NCBI GenBank assembly: GCA_024640085.1
Contig: JAHEFR010000004.1
Location: 104,865-140,868 of the forward strand
Source: Gammaproteobacteria bacterium
GTDB taxonomy: Bacteria; Pseudomonadota; Gammaproteobacteria; Steroidobacterales; XN24
Length of the DNA stretch: 36,004 bases
Direction of reading: 5' to 3'
Of this stretch, positions 35,163 to 36,004 are shown piece after piece; within the stretch, counting starts at the first letter, position 1, and the number at the start of each line of letters is the position of its first letter. Under the pieces are notes generated by a model that saw only the letters and a list, made by a program, of their open reading frames with translations, had not been told where the DNA came from and searched no databases. The position numbers and the translations under genes were made by a program.

Positions 35163-36004
35163 ATGTGGCCCAATCGGGACTTCCTGGACCTGGTCGGCGT
35201 GGAATTGCCGATCGTCCAGGCGCCCATGGCGGGTGCCAGCGGCGTCGCCATGGCCGCGGCCGTGTGCGAGGCCGGAGGCCTTGGATCCCTGCCCGGCGCC
35301 ATGCTCGACGCCGAGACGCTGACGGCCCAGTGGGACACCCTGCGCCAGTTGACCGACCGGCCGGTCAATCTCAATTTCTTCAGCTACGCCTTGTCTGAGC
35401 CGGACATCGATCGCGAAACCGCCTGGCGCGGCCGGCTGGCCGGCTATTACGAAGAATTCGGCCTGCAGGCGCCACCGCTCACGACCGTGGCCGGCCGAAG
35501 GCCATTCGACCGGGAGATGTGCGAGGCGGTGGAATCCATCCGGCCCGAGGTGGTGAGCTTTCAATTTGGCCTGCCGGACGGCCCGCTGCTGGAGCGGGTG
35601 AGAGACACCGGCTGCATCGTCCTCGGTTCCGCCACCACCGTCGCCGAGGCCAGCTGGCTGGAATCCCAGGGGTGCGATGCAGTGATCGCCCAGGGCCTCG
35701 AGGCCGGCGGTCACCGGGGCATGTTCCTGACCGACGACATCACCACCCAGGTGGGGACCCTCGCGCTCACGCCCCAGATCGTGGACGCGGTGACCGTTCC
35801 CGTCATCGCCGCCGGCGGCTTTGCCGATGGCCGCGGGATCGCGGCCGCATTCGCCCTCGGTGCTTCGGCCGTGCAGATCGGCACCGCCTACCTCTTCACG
35901 CCGGAATCCCTGATTACCAATCTCCACAGGCAGGCACTGCGCGCCGGCCCGGAGATGGAGACCGCGGTGACCAACGTCTTCTCAGGCCGGCCCGCTCGGG
36001 GGAT
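35163..36004 (+). CDS. Nitronate monooxygenase (2-nitropropane dioxygenase family), 3' truncated
   Basis: About 280 residues are visible before the window ends; no stop is reached. The TIM-barrel FMN enzyme oxidises nitronates. The start MWPNRDFLDLVGVELPIVQAPM leads into APMAGASG, then GGLGSLPGAML and VNLNFF. FQFGLP and AQGLEAGGHRG follow, the latter with the putative catalytic histidine, and PVIAAGGF and GASAVQIGTAYL complete the FMN-phosphate site. GGAGG precedes ATG 35163. It is divergent from the PEBP gene. The remaining C-terminal part, usually another 50-80 residues, lies beyond the right edge. Confidence 0.93.
   Translation, partial: MWPNRDFLDLVGVELPIVQAPMAGASGVAMAAAVCEAGGLGSLPGAMLDAETLTAQWDTLRQLTDRPVNLNFFSYALSEPDIDRETAWRGRLAGYYEEFGLQAPPLTTVAGRRPFDREMCEAVESIRPEVVSFQFGLPDGPLLERVRDTGCIVLGSATTVAEASWLESQGCDAVIAQGLEAGGHRGMFLTDDITTQVGTLALTPQIVDAVTVPVIAAGGFADGRGIAAAFALGASAVQIGTAYLFTPESLITNLHRQALRAGPEMETAVTNVFSGRPARG

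Noticed and set aside
1-36004. CRISPR arrays, tRNA or rRNA genes and intact insertion sequences
   Set aside because: No regularly spaced repeats, cloverleaf-like segments, rRNA-like sequence or transposase motifs were seen by eye.

Overview
The window is high-GC (clearly above 60 %), densely coded bacterial chromosome. Single-chain PurL, DUF1820, a TagH-type FHA protein, an ECF sigma/FecR/TonB-receptor system and an E. coli-like MenB point to a gammaproteobacterium, perhaps of the Chromatiales/Ectothiorhodospiraceae kind; the exact lineage is a guess. No rRNA, tRNA, CRISPR array or intact transposase was seen.

Layout. (1) 102-8151, minus strand: DUF1820 - WalJ/YycJ-like MBL hydrolase - purL - a decayed phosphodiesterase-like fragment - hutU - secreted lipase-like hydrolase, read from a promoter with a perfect -10 at 8203-8208. 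(2) 8339-9535, plus strand: an orphan type VI secretion-type FHA protein (TagH). (3) 9542-14062, minus strand: two NAD(P)-binding epimerase/SDR-like proteins, then nicotinamidase pncA overlapping nicotinate phosphoribosyltransferase pncB (NAD salvage). (4) 14210-22357: a nearly full menaquinone cluster in three transcription blocks, menG-menE (+), menB-menA-menC (-) and menF-menD (+). menH and menI are not in the window. (5) 22412-25623, plus strand: lutA-lutB-lutC (lactate oxidation) with overlapping starts, then a hotdog acyl-CoA thioesterase. (6) 25624-25851: an intergenic stretch with an FNR/Anr-type box, a -10 at the right distance and two hairpins, which together look like an oxygen-regulated small RNA gene on the minus strand. 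(7) 25852-31451, minus strand: YegP-like DUF1508 protein, exported DsrE-family protein, and an ECF sigma - FecR - STN-type TonB receptor signalling system whose sigma factor has an unusual cysteine cluster. (8) 31691-34254, plus strand: a 37-residue membrane peptide and two tandem 283-residue acidic secreted proteins. (9) 34255-36004: a terminator, a 102-bp inverted-repeat element, a PEBP/YbhB-like protein (-) and a truncated nitronate monooxygenase (+).

How it fits together. Regions 4-6 form a respiratory theme: menaquinone synthesis, a lactate-oxidising iron-sulfur complex that could feed electrons to quinone, and a possible FNR-controlled RNA, as in a bacterium that switches between oxygen and anaerobic respiration. 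Regions 7-8 suggest cell-surface signalling with secreted proteins nearby. The most likely undescribed items are the putative FNR-dependent sRNA at 25682-25761, the cysteine-rich ECF sigma, and the tandem six-cysteine secreted proteins.
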